Origin: Xenophilus sp003671765
Lineage (GTDB): Bacteria > Pseudomonadota > Gammaproteobacteria > Burkholderiales > Burkholderiaceae_C
Assembly (NCBI GenBank): GCA_051414805.1
Contig: CP166702.1
Location: 3,286,001-3,350,000 of the forward strand
DNA length: 64,000 nt
Direction of reading: 5' to 3'
Part shown: in pieces, positions 61,823 through 64,000 of the stretch
Position numbering within the stretch: the stretch's first letter is position 1
How the letters are laid out: every line of letters begins with the position of its first letter
Notes under the pieces: generated by a model
Seen by the model: the letters and a program-made list of their open reading frames with translations, nothing else
Database searches by the model: none
What the model was told of the DNA's origin: nothing
Translations under genes and position numbers: made by a program

Positions 61823-62728
61823 TCAGCGCCGCGGCGGCTGGCTGCCGGCTGCGCCGGACCCCTGCATCGCGCGGAAGAAGTCCGACTGCGAAGGGTCGAG
61901 CACCAGCACGTCGCTCTTCTTGTTGAAGCTCTGCTTGTAGGCCTCGAGGCTGCGGTAGAACTGCGCGAATTGCGCGTCCTTGCCGAAGGCATCGGCATAC
62001 GCGGCGGCGGCCTGGGCGTCGCCCTCGCCCTTGATCTTCTGTGCGTCGCGGTAGGCGTTGGCCACCGTGACCTCGCGCTGGCGGTCGGCATCGGCGCGGA
62101 TCTTCTCGCCCTCGGCCTGGCCGGTGGAGCGCAGCTCGTTGGCCACGCGCTTGCGCTCGGCCTCCATGCGGCGGTAGACCGATTCGGTGATGGCCTCGAC
62201 GTAGTCGATGCGCGTCACGCGCACGTCGACGATGTCGACGCCCCACGGGTTGCCGCCCTTCACGACCGAGAGGACTTCACGCTTGACGTCGTTCATCACG
62301 TCGTCGCGGCGGGTGGAGATCAGCTCGCGCACGGTGCGCTTGTTGATGTTCTCCTGGAAAGCGTTGCGCACCACGCGGTTGAGCTGCACCGCACCGGCGT
62401 TCTCGTCCAGGCCCACGTTGCGGATGTAGGCCTGCGGGTCGACGATGCGCCAGCGCACGTACCAGTCGATGACCACGCGCTGCTTCTCGGCCGTGAGCAT
62501 GGGCTCGGTGTCCAGGCTGGAGAGCGTCAGCAGCCGCTTGTCGATGTACGACACGTTCTGGAACGGGGGCGGCAGCTTGAACTTCAGGCCCGGCTCGGTG
62601 ATGACTTCCTTGATCTGGCCCAGGGCGTAGACCACGCCGAACTGGCGCTGGTCGACGACGAAGAGCATGGAGCTGGCCAGCACGAGCAGCACGAGCAGCG
62701 AGGCGCCGATGAATCCGATTCTGTTCAT
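61823..62728 (-). CDS. hflC: HflC, SPFH-domain modulator of FtsH
   Basis: HflC is a membrane protein that forms with HflK a large assembly around FtsH. The 301-residue protein has an N-terminal membrane helix (FIGASLLVLLVLASSMLFVV) and an SPFH/band 7 domain (VDQRQFGVVYALGQIKEVITEPGLKFKLPPPFQNVSYID), then a coiled coil (AEAERKRVANELRSTGQAEGEKIRADADRQREVTVA). It follows hflK by 17 bases. Length and order are normal. Confidence 0.95.
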   Translation of the reverse strand: MNRIGFIGASLLVLLVLASSMLFVVDQRQFGVVYALGQIKEVITEPGLKFKLPPPFQNVSYIDKRLLTLSSLDTEPMLTAEKQRVVIDWYVRWRIVDPQAYIRNVGLDENAGAVQLNRVVRNAFQENINKRTVRELISTRRDDVMNDVKREVLSVVKGGNPWGVDIVDVRVTRIDYVEAITESVYRRMEAERKRVANELRSTGQAEGEKIRADADRQREVTVANAYRDAQKIKGEGDAQAAAAYADAFGKDAQFAQFYRSLEAYKQSFNKKSDVLVLDPSQSDFFRAMQGSGAAGSQPPRR

Positions 62729-62745
62729 GGTTGTGGTCTCCCGGC

Positions 62746-64000
62746 TCAGCGTGCGTCGCGGTCGCGCGAGCGGCCGCTGTCGCGGGCGCGCGAATCGCTC
62801 GGGGCGACGGGAATGGACGAGGACTGCGGCGGCGCCGTGCCGGCCACGCTCGGCGGCGCGCCGTCGGCGGGCGCAGCGGCTGCGGCGCCGGAGGATTGCA
62901 TCAGCTTGTCGAGCGGCAGGTACAGCAGGTTGGACCCCTGTTTCGTCTCCACCAGCACCTTGGTGGTGTTGTTGTAGATCTGTTGCATGGCGTCGGTGTA
63001 CATGCGGTCGCGCGTCACCTGCGGCGCCTTCTGGTATTCGGTGAGCACCTGCGCGAAGCGCTGCGCATCACCCTGCGCCTGCGCCACCACGCGGGCCTTG
63101 TAGGCTTCGGATTCTTCCTTCAGCCGCGAGGCGGTACCGACGGCGCGGGGCACCACGTCGTTGGCATAGGCCTGGGCCTCGTTCTTGGCCCGCTCGCGCT
63201 CCTGACCCGCCTTGAGCACGTCGTCGAAGGCCGCCTGCACCTGCTCCGGCGGGCGCACACCGCCCTGCTGCAGGTTGATGCCGACGACCTCGACGCCGAC
63301 CTTGTAGCGGTCCAGGATGCTCTGCATGAGCTGGCGCACGCGCGGCGCGATCTGGTCGCGCTCCTCCGCCAGCGCGGCGTCCATCCGCATCTTGCCGACC
63401 ACCTCGCGCACGGCCGTCTCGGCCACCTGCACCACCGTCTCGCTCGGGCTCTTGCTCTCGAAGAGCCAGGCGCGGGCGTCGTTCAGGCGGTACTGCACGG
63501 CGAACTTGATTTCGACGATGTTCTCGTCCTCGGTGAGCATGGCCGACTCGCGCAGGCCGGTGGAGCGCACGATGCTGTCGCGGCCCACGTCGGTCGAGCG
63601 GATCTGCGTCACCACCACCAGTTCATGGCGCTGGATTGGGTACGGCAGTCGCCAGTTGAAGCCGGCGCCCACGGTTTCCTTGTAGCGGCCGAACTGGGTG
63701 ATCACGGCCTGCTGGCCTTCGTTGACGATGAAGAAGCCCGTGCCCAGCCAGATCAGCACCGCCACGGCGGCGATCAGGCCGATGCCGAAGCCGGCGTTCT
63801 TCATGTCGGGCTTGTAGTTGTTGCCGCCCCCGCCATTGCCGTTGGGTCGCGGGCCGCCGCCGCGACCGCCGCCGAACATGCCGCCGAGCTTGCGGTTGAA
63901 GTCGCGCCACAGTTCGTCGAGGTCGGGCGGGCCCTGGTTGGGGCCTTGGCCACGCGGGCGGTTGCCGTTGTTGCCCGACGGAGGGGACGGATCGTTCTCG
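62746..64000 (-). CDS. hflK: HflK, SPFH-domain modulator of FtsH (N-terminus outside window)
   Basis: About 418 residues are visible; the N-terminus continues past the right edge. The visible start shows a Pro/Gly-rich segment with PPDLDELWRDFNRKLGGMFGGG, then a membrane helix, then the SPFH domain (VNEGQQAVITQFGRYKETVGAGFNWRLPYPIQRHELV, VQYRLNDARAWLFE). A coiled coil and a C-terminal tail rich in Arg/Asp follow. It partners HflC. The gene continues to hflX or similar in the neighbouring sequence; that part is not seen. Confidence 0.95.
   Translation of the reverse strand, partial: ENDPSPPSGNNGNRPRGQGPNQGPPDLDELWRDFNRKLGGMFGGGRGGGPRPNGNGGGGNNYKPDMKNAGFGIGLIAAVAVLIWLGTGFFIVNEGQQAVITQFGRYKETVGAGFNWRLPYPIQRHELVVVTQIRSTDVGRDSIVRSTGLRESAMLTEDENIVEIKFAVQYRLNDARAWLFESKSPSETVVQVAETAVREVVGKMRMDAALAEERDQIAPRVRQLMQSILDRYKVGVEVVGINLQQGGVRPPEQVQAAFDDVLKAGQERERAKNEAQAYANDVVPRAVGTASRLKEESEAYKARVVAQAQGDAQRFAQVLTEYQKAPQVTRDRMYTDAMQQIYNNTTKVLVETKQGSNLLYLPLDKLMQSSGAAAAAPADGAPPSVAGTAPPQSSSIPVAPSDSRARDSGRSRDRDAR

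Overview
The window is a piece of a high-GC betaproteobacterial chromosome, almost certainly Comamonadaceae and probably close to Variovorax. The reasons are the gene order hflK-hflC-DUF2065-hisZ-purA at the right end, three Bug-type (TctC) solute receptors with Tat-like leaders, a complete cbb3 oxidase locus next to fnr, and several short dispersed palindromic repeats of a style I associate with this family. No phage, transposase, plasmid, CRISPR or tRNA gene was seen. Genes are tightly packed and base composition looks even.

Left part (1-6.6 kb): the start of a BtuB-like TonB-dependent receptor behind a cobalamin riboswitch, a zapB-like/zapA pair followed by the 6S RNA gene, a TauE/SafE permease, a PAP2 phosphatase, a second TauE-like (DsbD_2-type) protein, hemN and fnr. 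From 6.6 to 14.4 kb, all on the minus strand, lies a cbb3 oxidase locus in the order ccoI-ccoS-ccoN-ccoO-ccoQ-ccoP-ccoG-fixH plus a small membrane protein. FNR boxes lie before hemN/fnr, ccoN, ccoI and a universal-stress-protein pair (16.8-17.8 kb), so this is a local low-oxygen regulon: a sensor, its oxidase, the oxidase assembly factors, anaerobic heme synthesis and stress proteins.

Middle (14.4-31 kb): a nitrilase divergent from an AraC-type regulator. A malonate operon follows (GntR regulator, malonyl-CoA decarboxylase, Bug receptor, enoyl-CoA hydratase, malonyl-CoA synthetase) with a perfect palindrome upstream. Next come an RlmN-like radical SAM enzyme with a methyltransferase, a Bug/LysR divergent pair, and a PNPOx-fold protein followed by a PNPOx-GAF-winged-helix-like fusion that converges on a hemerythrin-like protein.

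Right-middle (31-46 kb): a branched-chain-type ABC binding protein, an exported unknown, a YgiQ radical SAM protein, a MarR-GNAT fusion whose start codon abuts a 37-bp inverted repeat, a CHRD lipoprotein, 3-hydroxybutyrate dehydrogenase, a patatin, a VOC protein, a DHA2 exporter, a split chromate transporter, an aldo/keto reductase, a LuxR regulator and a DUF3237 protein.

Right part (46-64 kb): a Bug gene converges on a catabolic-looking operon (2-dehydropantoate reductase-like, VOC, MaoC, CoA transferase, aroE, aroQ) driven from a promoter shared with a divergent LysR gene. Housekeeping genes follow: rlmB, a tandem L7/L12-CTD-like membrane protein with a 38-residue partner, a LolD/YbbA-type ATPase divergent from tesA, a cystathionine beta-lyase, a hydrolase, a phosphoribosyltransferase, purA, hisZ, hflC and hflK (cut by the window end).

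Three repeat families are visible: about 60-bp GATAGCTGCT elements (six copies, two or three inside or touching coding ends), about 130-bp GCGAAGG palindromes (two copies), and one CCCCCTTC/GAAGGGGG element. No wholly new system was proven; the best leads are listed in the findings.
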